From NCBI GenBank assembly GCA_918807975.1, contig OU964921.1, forward strand, positions 29,414,498-29,478,497: DNA of 64,000 bases, in the 5' to 3' direction. This DNA comes from Aplidium turbinatum (lineage: Eukaryota > Chordata > Ascidiacea > Aplousobranchia > Polyclinidae). How positions within the stretch are numbered: position 1 is the stretch's first letter; each line of letters opens with the position of its first letter. The notes beneath the pieces are model-generated. The model searched no databases. It was not told the origin of the DNA and was given only the letters and a program-made list of their open reading frames with translations. Made by a program: the position numbers and the translations under genes. This document shows, in pieces, positions 1 through 10,899 of the stretch.

Positions 1-133
1 TTTTTTATATAATATCAAACGAAATTGCATTTCATTGCTGGAACACGCTGCTCACCTGAATGTCATTACAAGAACAAAACTTATCAAAATTGTTTTTACA
101 AGTATTTCAATCTTTTTGCTGTTTATTCTGCAG

Positions 134-3100
134 GAGGAAATAAAGCAATTGGCTCCTAAACTTCCGGAGGGAGAACGAGATTTGTCTTGGCCAATTGGGA
201 TCAATCCTCCTTTCAAGCCATCATCAAGATGGGACATTATTGTCTGGGAGTATTTCACAGAAGATTACACTCTCACCTGTCCTGGTAAGAGAAAGCAGAA
301 TGCAAACAGCCACTCCTATGTTAGGACATGACTGATGAAGTTCAACAACAGATAAACATGATATATATGCACAGCACTTTAAAGCATCTCCCCTGTTTTC
401 ATTGCTCTTACACTTTTGTGTTTGTTATATGGTTAAAAAAGTCACCATGGAGTTACAGGCTTGAAGTAATATGACGTCTCTTCTTTAGTTTGAACAACAA
501 CATGTGTGCTTATATATAAAGCGTTGCCTTTATGACAGAAATACGTTGCTCACGTTTCTTTACAATACAGACAGTTTCGGCTCGAGTTATCTTGAAAAGA
601 AACGAAAAGAAACTAGAAAGCATTTTCAAGCTATGTACTATCTTATGCTAGTATGCGTTGAATAACAATGAAAACGCAACAGCTTTAAGCTGAAGTTTAA
701 TAGCAATGGCTTGATTCTATTTGAATGAAACAACTGATATCCGTGTACTTCAAGCGGCGATAGAAATTTCTAATATGGTGAACTCCAAAGCATTATTTTG
801 AACATTTACGACACTTTGCCATGTTACCGAAGAATTACAATTACGATGCTATTTTCCACAGGAGAAGTTCCGAAATGTGAATTGTCAGGGATTGATAAGG
901 TGGATGTCCAAAACATTCTGCTCATTGCGCTGGATCGGCTCAACGAAAAGTACAATGACAAGGTGCGGTGCAACTCATGCCATGCTGAACGGCTTGAAGT
1001 CGTGAGCTATGTTTGGTTCTATGCCATTGATCTGGCCTCGAATTGATTTCTGAGGTCATGTTGATTTTGAGCATTTTTGTTGGATATTGCAATCCAGCCA
1101 GTGGTATTGTTATACATTAACTCCCGGCAATAGATTTTACTCTCACGTGTGTTGGAGTAATGACGAAATTGCTGGATTCTATAATAAATTGTGACCATGC
1201 GTAAATATTTAATATGGTAAAGAATAGCCGCTTCATGGGTTTGATTTAAGTTGCGTATTTCTTTTTGTACTCGTAGTTTTGCGTTCCGCTTCAACCACAA
1301 GCGTAAATTATCCGTCATACTAACAGAGATATTACCTAGGGATTGGTCATTTCAAAGAAGAAATTGGCGAACGGTTACAGAAGATTTGATCCTCAACGAG
1401 GCATGGAATATATTCTTGACCTGATACTGGATGTGGTTGTTGAGGGCGCCAGTGAGCCCGTGGAGATTAGTCACCGGGTTGAGCTGCTTCGTCCACTAAG
1501 CGAGGCAAGTGATGTTGAAAATTTGACCATTTTCTTACTAAACATAAATATTTTGTTTCAGAATTAATTGCTTGACACGCAAGGACCCACCTAGCAAAGC
1601 CCGCTCTTTTCACATTGATTCAACGTTTACAGACGTTAAATCAATGTGTAAGGAGCGGATTTTGCTAGCTGGGGATATGGCCATCACTTGATCTAACCTT
1701 ATTGCAACGTTTTTGAACGATAAATCATTGTCAGAGGTGTTTGCGGTTGAATTATTTTGCAACACTGCTTTTTGTAGGTTGAGATTGTGCCAATGCCTTA
1801 CGTCACAGAAGCAGTAAAGGTAGTTATCATCCTACCACTGACCGTGCAAGAACGCAGCCAATTTCAACCCTTCATGGAAAAATACGCCAAGGTTGATCTT
1901 TTGTTTTTATATATAAAGCGATTATTTTAATTTTTTCTTTTTTGTGTCTGACTTCTTTGCTCTGATATTTTATACTTATTTTCTTAACACAAACATCAAT
2001 TAATCAATCTATGCTGGCTCCAGACGCTCCATGCTTTCCGTCAACTTAAAAACGACAGGTTTTCAAAATCAAGTGTGTGCTCACAGACCCGTTCATCCAA
2101 CCCGTCTAACCTCAGCTCGTAAACGTTGTTTGTTTACATCATTTCAACGTCGCCAGACAACGTTCTTTCATTGCCCCAGGTGTGCCTGAACAGTGATGAT
2201 AACGTTGCACTCACTGTCATGTTTATCTACAACCCGGAGGACGCTGAGCGCATACACAGTGACGACATATACGCACAACAGAAGTTGCTTCTTCAGCAGT
2301 ACGAGGTAAGTTTGTTGGTTGGTCAATTTGTCGTTTTGCCTGGAGACAAGTTCCCCCTTGAAATGAATTATCATAACCCGATCTAGATGTTCAACAGCTG
2401 TTAATCTATGAAGCTTTATTGTAGTTGCTAAAGTTGACGTGATATAATGAAATGTCTTCGTCCTGCACTTTCTAGACCCGGTACAAACAGGGAAACGAAG
2501 GACAAAAGTTGATCCCATGGTTCAGTATCAAGACTGAAGTTCCATCTCAGGTAGCATTTTAAACGATCTAAAGTTTTCAAACTGTTTTTAAATTTTGCGT
2601 TTAGTTTTAGTTATTTTAAGTCTAACCCGACTCTTGAACTGAAAACTTTTGAAATTACTGGCTTGTTGAAGTGACAGGTAATTTCAGTGCCAAGACGAAT
2701 ACCAACACATGTTTCTATGAATATAGTACAGCATATGCCAAGACCAGCTCAGCTGAGACCAGAGTGTATAGGTCACTTAATAGTTAATAGGGATTGTAGA
2801 TCATAGGGATGCGAAACTTCATCCGCTTTTGGCTTATCCGCAACACTAGAAGGGTTACGTTTTTTTGTAATTTACAAAATATTTTACTTTTTAGAGGTTA
2901 TATAAGAAGAGTGAAGTTGGTTTTAAAGTAATTTAAGGTTTTCAGTTGAAAGCAAGCCAGCAGTAAAACGTTAAAAATGTCAAACTGGCAATTGACCCTT
3001 CTAATGTTGAAGGAACAACGGAGTTGCGCGTCCCGTAATGTACCGTCCCTAGTCACTTAAGAATGCTTGAACGCTGCTCGCCGATGTGTTTTACGACTTG

Positions 3101-6100
3101 TTTCAATCGTTACAGAATTCCCCTACAAAAATGTATTTTGAATTTTTTTTCAGTCAGTCCTTAAACATGGAAGTAGCATCAGATATAAACATGGCTATTT
3201 TTTCTTTCCGACTTCAGTTTTCATTTATTTCTAATTAAACTACGAATGTATTTTTAGTTGAAGACCATGGACATAACGGCGAAGAAATACCCCACGGACA
3301 CCCTGTTCTTTCTCACGAGCGCCTCTGCAAACATGAACATCAACTTTCTCAACCGATGCAGAATGAACACCATACCAGGCACGTCTGCTTCGGCTTATTT
3401 TGAGTATTCAACGTTTAACTGCAACAGTGTTACTCCGACCCTTACAACTGCTGGAACTGCGTTCACTGAAAAGGGCACTTGCTCAGGATCAAGAGGATTT
3501 CTTTTCGTTGGGCATCGGGGCCGAGGGTTTATCCTTCTACCGCCCCGTGTGCGCAATGAGTTACGGGCCTGGTTGTTTCATTCGCTTAATATACTTGAAT
3601 TACCATGACTCACTACGTGCCGTTAACCAATCGGTACTAGACCAAATCAGGTTTTATCAGCGGTGGCGGACAATTGAAAACACACAACAGTAGTCACGTT
3701 TCTATTTTTTTACTTTGCTGGGTAACATGTTTCGATGTGACTTAAGAAACTTTTTGTTTCTGCGTGATAATTGCAATATTTCGAGAGAAGCAGAAAGTTT
3801 AGCGAGATACAGAAACCGGATTAACTTGAGCTTTGCTGGACGCAAAATAATTAAGCCACTTGTGGAACAAACGAATATTCTTCACAACAGCCCTAAGCGT
3901 CAATTGCCAGTTTACCATGCTTGTGATCACTGTGCAGTCTAACCACTAAAGTAGATTTCTTGCATTAATTTCTGTACATGAAATTACTTAAAATACAAAG
4001 CATTCCGAGGAAAGCTCGTGGATCAGATTGGAACACTGATTAGGGACCACTGATTTTAACCAAATAAAATTGGTCTTTTTTGTCTAATGCTTGCATTAGT
4101 TAACAGGAACATAAAAAGTTAAAAGCAATGCCTTTAAAACTTTCTGATATTTACCTATGTAAATTTAAGACATGTAGCTTTAGTTTTACATCAAGTATAG
4201 GTATTACTTTCTAAAACCTCTACAGCCTGTTTCATAATTTTATTTGAATTAGAACCTTCTGATGATCCCCCTTTTAGGGTGAAACAGGCTGTAAAGGTTT
4301 TAGAAAGTACTAACTAAGAACTAGTCTATAGTTCAGTGGTTCCCAAAGTATGGGTCGCGACCCAAACATGGGTCGCGAAGGGTCAGAAAATGGGTCGTGC
4401 AGAGACGATCTAAATCTGCCAAAATAGGACTGTTGTAAATTAATTTATAAAGAAACTTTTTTTTCTTCTATTGAGTTGTTTTAATCCCAACATCGACAGT
4501 ATTATTGCATCTTACACTTTTATTTGGCTTCTCTTCTATCAATCAATTATGGCCAACAGTTTTACCGGCATTCAAGTCACTTCCTTCAACAAATCACGTT
4601 AAACGTAGATTATTCTCTAAGTTGACAATTTAAGATTTCTGAACTATTTTTTTAATTTGAAGTTAGTTTTTATCTGCGACCCTGGTTGCAGGGAAGCCGC
4701 TACGTAGGCTGTGTTATAAAATGTTGTCAAACGAATACTTAAAGAAAAACAAGAAGAGACATCCGACATGTGCAAAAAAATGAGCGTAGGCTATTTTTAA
4801 GCACCAAGAAGAGGCACTGAAGCCAAGCCGGTTTGACTCTCCAACGAATCCAGCACTTTTACTTACCCTCTGAGCAAGACGAGCTACAGTAGGCTACACC
4901 ACTTTACAACTGGTTGTCTGTGTCTTGTTTATAGCAGGCATTTAAATAATCGGGAATCCCAGCGTCAAATGTCTGTCTCGCTAAAAGGAAATCCTTTACC
5001 ATATTATACTGCAAACCCAACGTACCTTGGAGTAAAACTTGACCGGCAGTTGGCCTACAGACCCCACATCGAGTCACTCCGTGCCAAGGTTACCTCGAGA
5101 AATAACCTCTTGAGAAGCCTTGCAGGAACAGGATAGGGAGCCCGAGCATCAACCTTGGGTACAAGTGCACTAGCCTTGGTCTACAGCTCAACCGAATATG
5201 CCACAGCTGTGTGGAACCGTAGCAGAAACACAAAAAAGATGGATGTATGCATTAATGACACCTTGCGCATCATCACTGGCTGTCTCCGCCCCACACCTAC
5301 TGCTTATCTACCAACTTTGGCTGGCATTGCTCCTGCTCATGTCCGTAGGGAAGATGCCTCTCACAAACTGGCTTTGCATGCAAGACTCGATCCTCAACAC
5401 CTTCTCCACAGTCACTCCCGAAGATATGGACCAGTCAGACTTCAATGCCTGTCATCAAGGCGCCCATTTCATCGATATGCTACACAGCTTGTGGATAAGA
5501 ACTTCAGCTGCATGGAGACATGGTCCCAGGAATTGAACGAGCTGCCACATATCACTCCCCAGTTTTCAGTTATACCAGCACTCTCCATCCCTCCTGGAGC
5601 ATACCTCTCAAGAAAGGCATGGGTCACATTGAACAGGATCAGATGTGACGTTGGCTGCACTGGAGCTAATCTGTTTAGGTGGGGTTGCATAATACGCCGA
5701 TATGTGTCTGCGAAGCGGTAGAACAAACAATGCAATACCTACTCCACGAATGTCCCATCTTACGGCCTCCAAGTGAAAACATCGGTACCGTATTTGACAA
5801 CCGGACCCAACTACCGTATCATGGCTGCACGATGAGGCATTGCCAATCTAAGCTACTACAAGTCAAACGAGAGAAGAGAAGAAGAAGAAGAAGAAGCAGG
5901 CAAACATTGCAAACACAGTATAGACTGCTGAAATTGTTTATACAGATTTTCTGCGTCTTGGGTCGCGAGATGTTCACCAAACTCATATTTGGGTCGCGCT
6001 CAAAAAAGTTTGGGAACCACTGCTATAGTTGATGTAATTTGCTCTGCTTGGCATTGAACACTTTTTGTAGTATTAATTGTTTTATCTTTCATTTATATTC

Positions 6101-7140
6101 AGGCTGGCAAGCATTTTTCCCTTTGCCGTTTTCAAGTTACAATCCAGACATTATATACAAGGTAAGCATTTCTTTTATGAACAAAACAAGTTGACTCCCG
6201 TCTGGCTACCAAAGAGCTTTGCAGAGATTACTGAACTTATACTTTAATCATTCTCTGATCACGTCATTCATTGCCAATGCTTTCATTATAACGACTCAGG
6301 CGTAACGTTACTTACGTGGTGACATAAAATGATTTTTCTGGACGCAGAAAGTTCCTGTCCCGGAGCAGATTGAAATTAAGCCCACCAACGGACATTTCGA
6401 CGCGTATTCGTTCGACGAGGTTTGCATCTACAACTCTGACTACATGGCCTCGCGAACCAAGATGGCCGCCTCCGTTGCTAATTTGCAAACCAAGAAAACT
6501 GTGAGTATTGTTTTACTGCGAAAGGTTGATGCCTTTTCAACGTTTACTAAAGCCAGTACAGATGTAAGATCAGGCAATATGACCAGATTCGGTACAAAGA
6601 TTTGTCGTATTGTTTAGCTAAATAGTTCTTTTAAAAGTAAAGGGAACATTAACGGCGAAAGATAAGACCCATTTAAAAAATTTGCCATCTGTTTTACCTT
6701 TGTGTAGTGCGTTACAAACACTTTTTACCGACCTGTCACACAATTACGTAGCCTAGGAACACAGCCAATGTTCACAGGCCCCGCTGTGTGCAGGTGGCTC
6801 ATAATGTTGTTGGTTCGACTCCCATCGAGCAGTGTCTTGGCAGTATACTTGATTGTATGGTTTGTGTGAGCAGCTGATTTTAAGACTGTTCAAAGTGTCA
6901 TTCGCTTCTTTTTGCATATTTAATATTTGTGGTTGTTGTAATGTTAAAAAGAAATAAAATGGTTTTTATTTAATTTATTGAAACTTATTCAAGTGATAAC
7001 GGTTCCATGTTTCATTTTATGTGCACTCAGGTCCCAGACCTTGTCAACACCTTAGACATCTACGACATGCTGATAGGATACTCACAGATCCATATATTTC
7101 GAGCTGTGGAGCCCATGTTGACTCGGAGATATATTCACAG
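134..7140 (+). CDS. CHPF-like: Chondroitin polymerizing factor-like gene (CHPF/CHPF2 type), C-terminal part, 10 exons
   Basis: Ten exons keep one reading frame: 134-284, 862-962, 1340-1504, 1778-1891, 2180-2305, 2476-2550, 3258-3378, 6103-6161, 6348-6500, 7031-7140 (about 391 codons). The product matches the chondroitin N-acetylgalactosaminyltransferase (CHGN) region of CHPF as I remember it: WPIGINPPF and EYFTEDY early, then NGYRRFDPQRGMEY, LLRPLSE-VEIVPMPYVTEA, FLNRCRMNTIPG-WQAFFP, CIYNSDYMASR and FRAVEPML. Where chondroitin synthases carry a DVD metal-binding motif just before the FLxRCR segment, this protein has SASANMN. That favours the partner factor CHPF, which pairs with chondroitin synthase in the Golgi to elongate GlcA-GalNAc chains, over a synthase. 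The 5' exons, including the membrane anchor, lie before the window. The last visible exon ends inside a codon at a donor, and no terminal exon was found downstream, where transposons crowd. The introns after 1504 and 3378 appear to use GC donors. Confidence 0.88.
1505..1777 (+). other. Predicted GC-AG intron of the CHPF-like gene, containing a palindromic element
   Basis: The exon ends ...AGC GAG and is followed by GCAAGT, the classic GC-donor consensus; the acceptor is TTTTTGTAG. Joining there gives PLSE-VEIVPMPY, which aligns without a gap to CHPF. The nearby GT (GCAA|GTGATG) breaks the frame. The intron holds the palindromic repeat at 1586-1673. Confidence 0.75.
1586..1673. repeat. Palindromic hairpin element (CCCAG..AGCAAAA family), copy 1
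   Basis: An almost complete 88-bp palindrome. The left half reads CCCACCTAGCAAAG... through ACATTGATTCAACGT; the right half reads ACGTTAAATCAATGT... through TTTTGCTAGCTGGGG. It lies in an intron of the CHPF-like gene. Related copies are at 41397, 59029 and 59292, with weaker ones at 27985 and 62146. Confidence 0.8.
2804..3051 (+). mobile_element. Short TA-flanked MITE, family TAGGGA, copy 1
   Basis: It begins TAGGGATGCGAAACT and ends GTAATGTACCGTCCCTA, so the outermost TAGGGA/TCCCTA are inverted and could include a duplicated TA. It is related to 14091-14324 (same orientation) and 46736-46983 (opposite orientation). Shared internal text includes an AGTTGGTTTTAAAGTAATTT-like stretch and CAACGGAGTTGCGCGTCCCG. 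There is no coding capacity. It lies in an intron of the CHPF-like gene. Confidence 0.65.
4205..4309. repeat. Hairpin: 30-bp inverted repeat around a 45-bp loop
   Basis: Positions 4205-4234 pair with 4280-4309 with one mismatch (TACTTTCTAAAACCTCTACA and its complement). Probably a small MITE remnant inside the intron. Confidence 0.7.
4326..6030 (+). mobile_element. hAT-type non-autonomous DNA transposon with perfect 8-bp target duplication, interrupted by a LINE
   Basis: The element is 4334-6022. Its ends are CAGTGGTTCCCAAAGTATGG on the left and, as reverse complement, CAGTGGTTCCCAAACTTTTT on the right; both go into GGGTCGCG subterminal repeats. The target duplication CTATAGTT is perfect at 4326-4333 and 6023-6030. 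The 8-bp length and CAGTGGTT ends are hAT hallmarks. Without the LINE it would be about 730 bp, too short for a transposase. It sits in the long intron of the CHPF-like gene. Confidence 0.92.
4941..5894 (+). mobile_element. 5'-truncated LINE (I/Jockey-like reverse transcriptase 3' end) inserted in the hAT element
   Basis: One frame gives LNNRESQRQM, YLGVKLDRQLAYRPHIESL, ALALVYSSTEYATAVW, LRIITGCLRPTPTAYLPTLAGI and then an HECPI cysteine/histidine tail. This is the thumb and C-terminal region of Jockey/I-type LINE polymerases. A TAG replaces the usual Trp codon at 5134-5136, and a frame slip near 5690 separates the tail. The copy ends in a (GAA)n tail. It is flanked by AGCAGGCA at 4933-4940 and 5895-5902, so both junctions are clear. 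It is dead, and younger than its hAT host. Confidence 0.85.
6768..6860 (+). repeat. Possible degenerate tRNA-like SINE head in an intron
   Basis: GGTTCGACTCCCATCG resembles a Pol III B box, and the preceding text (CTGTGTGCAGGTGGCTCA) is only loosely A-box-like. No tail or target duplication was recognised. Weak call. Confidence 0.3.
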
Positions 7141-7345
7141 GTAAACGAAAGATGCCCGAAGTTCAAAGTCTTTGTAAAATCATAAAGTTGATGTTGCTCT
7201 CGTAACAACCATAGATTGAAAAATTCTGCAAGAGACTGCTAAAAAATGAAGATGGTTATGTAAACGCTTCGTCAATGCATGAAGATCTTATAACAACTTC
7301 ATCAATGAAAACTGAAGCGTGAGAGCAAAGCTGCGACCCAACCTT

Positions 7346-7985
7346 ATACAGGGTGATCAAACCAAGTGTGGACAAATATTTATTGAAATAACAGTACATC
7401 CAAACAGGAAAAAAATTACACATATAACGAAAAATACCAAGAAAAGTATAAATAAACAAAATGTACTCTTATTTTTCAATATATCCTCCCTTTGCCTTCA
7501 CCAAACGCCTTAGTCTGTTGTGCACTTGACTGCATGTGCAACGTATGGTGTCTCAGACACCATACGTATCAATTCCTGGCCTTCTTTTGGCCAAAACCCT
7601 GACGCATTCTCCTTATACCAGTCCTGGACAAGATTCGCTGTGTGGGACGTAGCCCCGTCTTGTTGAAGAGTTATTCCGTCTTCTCTAAATGTTGCATTGA
7701 ATCAGGGAATCAATTTCTTCAACATTTTCTAATAAACATGTTGATTAACTTTTACTCCTTCTTCAGGGAAGAAGAGGGAAGTTTTTTCACTAGTTGAAGT
7801 TACCTCACCCCAAACCATCACAGAGGCTGGTTTCTGTCTCCGGAACGTCAGCCTTTCATTCCGTGGGGTATCTTCTTCTTTGCATACATACGGTCATTCT
7901 GATGATCATGCACAGCCTGGACAGTGAATAACTTTTCGTCTTTCCCAAAATTTACAAAGTTGTTTAGCCTACTGCAGTGCGGTTG
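7346..7985 (-). pseudogene. Tc1/mariner-like transposase remnant
   Basis: Minus-strand pieces in several frames read KDEKLFTVQAVHDHQNDR, RRQKPASVMVWG, LQQDGATSHTANLVQDWYKE and a GGYIE-like end. These match the catalytic half of Tc1/mariner (IS630-like) transposases, including the second catalytic Asp in QQDGA. Stops and frameshifts interrupt it and the third catalytic region is not recognisable, so it is dead. CAGGGTGATCAAA at 7352 may be the terminal repeat beyond the C-terminus. The N-terminal DNA-binding half is absent. The fragment lies just after the last CHPF-like exon found. Confidence 0.75.
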
Positions 7986-8099
7986 AAGGCAAGGAAAAAA
8001 AATGAAACACACATTATTTTAAAAATTGGTCAAAGATGTGTAAGCGGTTACTTTCCACGTTAAATTACGTAAAAACTTCCAACGTTAAACATAAATTCG

Positions 8100-8446
8100 A
8101 AGCAGTGGAGACCAACAACTCCAGGCAAAATTAAATTAGAATAACGTTTCCAACTGTGTTCAAATAAGCATGAAGCCTGCGTGTCAAGACAATAACGATT
8201 TATAAGCTTTCGGTATTATATTTCTATCGTTCCGGTTGAGTACATTGCAATCTTTTGATTTATGTACTGGTAATGTTTATAAAGCAACTTTCTGCCGTGG
8301 TGCGTTCAATTTACGTTCTCTGCACCAGTAGGCTGCAGTACGGCTTTCGTTAACCGCGATAGAGCGAAGATGATAAAATGAGTGCTAACAAAACAGCTCA
8401 CGTCATGACGACTCAAACCAAGTCACGTGGAACTCTAATAACACTC
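8100..8446 (-). repeat. Possible 3' LTR sequence of the adjacent gypsy fragment
   Basis: On the minus strand, sequence starting TGTTATTAGAGTTCCACGTG follows the end of the gypsy coding region directly, where a 3' LTR is expected. No second copy was found in the window, so its inner limit and identity are unproven. Confidence 0.35.
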
Positions 8447-10525
8447 CCCCATGATGTCCAAATCATCGTCAACAAAATAATCATTAAAGCGAGTTGGCAA
8501 TCGTCTCTGACGCGCTGAACGTGCGCGGTCGAAATGTCCTCCGGTTCACCAGCCCCCGTCATTCCTGGGTTAACGACTCCAGCGTCATCGCTGAAAGACC
8601 CAGAAATACTTGGCACAAATCCGTGATCATCGGGTGCCAAAGGCATAGCAATAAAGTTCTTACTTTCGTCTCTGCTTTGGTGAGTCCATCTTCTGATATC
8701 ACGCACGTGTCAGGGCATTTCATCAACTTCGATGTTGGATTTGGAATTAACTCCTGTGACCCTATCAGGATCCCATGAAGAAGTACAACGTGCACTAGGA
8801 GGTTTAACTCAGACCTGAACACCAACAGAAAATTTACAGCGCATCGTCATCGCATTCACCATCGTCCTTGTTCATTTCAGTTTTCTTTTTAAGGAACGGA
8901 TTTCGCCATTCATATGGGAAGAGTTTCCTTGATGGAATTATTCCATGATTACGATGGGGAGTGACATCGTACCAAAATACACAGTATTCAATGCTTTTTT
9001 TTGATCTTGCAGACATCCTCTTTATTGTTCTATGGTTACGTTCTACTACGCCATTTCCGGAAGGCTTGTAGGCACATCGAAAAACTAATTTTACCGACCA
9101 TAACTCACAAAATTCCCGCATATGCTTTGATGTAAATGATTTAGCGTTGTCGCACAAAATCTCAACTGGTGGGCCAAACTGGGAGAATATTTGCCTCAAT
9201 ACAGACACAACTTCGATCTCTCACTTCCAATTATTCGCCATACGGCAAATCGACTTGGACCACAGTCAACTACTGTCAGATACTTTTGACGGCCATGATG
9301 CGTCACATCCATTGCTACACGTTGCCAGTCCTTTTCGACACTCAGGTTTCCCTCTTCAACTCTTATCGGGCTTGGATCAACTGACTGACACTCACGGTAG
9401 CTCTTCACAACGCGATCTGCTTCTTCTCTGGTAATGCTCGGGTCAACTTTTCTTGCGAAATACAGTGTAGTGTCAACACCACGGTGGTGTAAAGCATGAG
9501 ATTGTACAGCAACACCAGGGCTTTGCGATGTGCTCTCGCCAACAGCAACAGCACCAACTGCTTTGGTAGAAGACTTTCGTAACCACTGCTTTGGTACGCG
9601 TGTTAGTGCATCAGCTTTACTTTTGGCGATAGTTAGACTTTCTGAAGATATTTCTGATGAGACAACTGCAGCTGCAACAGATAACTTCCCTTCATTCAAA
9701 CATAAATTAAAATGCTTCAAAACATCAGTTCCGACTATGACGTCAACATCAGGTACCATCGTTCGGGTTACTACGCATGGCACTTCAACAGTTTTTCCAG
9801 CTAATGACAAAGTAACAAAAACTGCACCCTTGCAATCTATCATTCTTCCATCTGCAGCCATGATACGTTTAGATTTACCAACTCTACCTGCCCGTATCGT
9901 TGGTCCTACTAAGGTTTGCGTGCAACCACTGTCAATTAACGCACAAGCCGATTGTCCGTTAACTTTAATAATCATCGTCGGAATAATTGCGCCGTTGACG
10001 TCTCTGGGGTCATTGCTGGCGCACGCAAAGCCCCTTTTGCGTTTTCCGCGTAATTGCAATTTCGCGGGATATGCCTGGTTTGTTGCAAGCATAGCAAATA
10101 ATTCCCTTTGGACAGTCTTTCCGGTAATGCGGACCTCCACAAGCAAAGCAACCCGCAATGGGCTTGCTTCCATGACTTCTCGCGACTGCTCCAACTTCAA
10201 ACGAATTCACCCTTGCGGTGTCAGACATCAAAGCACGGGAGATTTGTACTATTGCGCTTAAATAAAGTGGTCAATTTTTGGTGTTGCTCTCAACTGAGAA
10301 GCAACCTTAGCCGGTAGCCCCATCACGAAAGCAAGTTTAGTAATTTCCTGGCGATCGTCGCCAACACCAGCTAAATGCAGCAATCGCTTTAGATCTGCCA
10401 AATAGACGTCCACAGTCTCACCATTCTCCCATGTTCTTCTTCGAAATTCATCGAAGGCTAAAAATTTGTCCTTCGCAAATGCACTTCTCAATGCTTTTTC
10501 AATTGCATCGGCATCTTCTTTTCCC
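8430..10525 (-). mobile_element. Ty3/gypsy LTR retrotransposon fragment (fossil)
   Basis: Parts are recognisable on the minus strand in normal order: gag C-terminal region (KLAFVMGLPAKVASQL), zinc knuckles (CFACGGPHYRKDC), a retropepsin (ALIDSGCTQTLV) and integrase (DWQRVAMDVT, LCDNAKSFTSKHM, KPSGNGVVERNHRTIKRM), then the integrase tail. It is a broken, incomplete copy with several breaks. Its age looks moderate, because long open stretches survive. Confidence 0.85.
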
Positions 10526-10880
10526 CCCCACTGTTTCGGCGATGTTCTTTGGCCTGGGAATTTATGTTGCGTTCAGTTTGGCCAATGTAAACTGCGTCAC
10601 AATCATTGCACGAAATTTCATAAACAACACCACATTTATGTGAAAAGGGGTAGGGTCTTTTGGTATTGATAAAATATTGCCGATGGTTCGAAACGGTTTC
10701 ATAACGACTTTAACTCCGGCGAGTTTTAAAGTGATTTGTTTGTTTTCGTTTTTCTTGTTATTTAAGAAAGTGACCAAGTTGTTGGCGCGGTTGTAAAGTA
10801 TTTTGGGATCTGTGTTGAAGTGGGTGGTGTGTACTGCATGTACCTGTTGGTGTGTGTCCGTTTTTGTAAATAAAACATGT
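10520..10880 (-). mobile_element. Penelope-like element fragment, GIY-YIG endonuclease region (fossil)
   Basis: The minus strand encodes KPFRTIGNILSIPKDP and, nearby, CGVVYEISCNDC with AVYIGQTERN. These are the linker and GIY-YIG endonuclease motifs at the C-terminus of Penelope-like retroelements. It abuts the gag end of the gypsy fragment on the same strand. It is a broken end-fragment; no reverse transcriptase was found. Confidence 0.75.
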
Positions 10881-10899
10881 TGTACATATAAACGGTGAG

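Larger units (their letters stand above)
3379..6102 (+). other. Predicted 2.7-kb GC-AG intron of the CHPF-like gene
   Basis: The exon ends ...ATA CCA G and is followed by GCACGTC. The next exon starts after TATTCAG with GCTGGCAAGC, restoring P-G-W-Q-A-F-F-P, a block I recall from vertebrate CHPF. No GT donor nearby keeps this frame. Inside are a hairpin (4205-4309) and a hAT element carrying a LINE (4334-6022). The open frames at 3400-3942 look like intron noise. Confidence 0.72.

Noticed and set aside
962-1002. Longer version of the second CHPF-like exon, using a donor at ~1002
   Set aside because: It would add ~13 residues not found in CHPF; the donor after 962 gives a near-gapless alignment.
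3400-3942. Extra coding exons of the CHPF-like gene
   Set aside because: Frames continue past the GC donor at 3379 but do not match CHPF, whereas joining to 6103 does.
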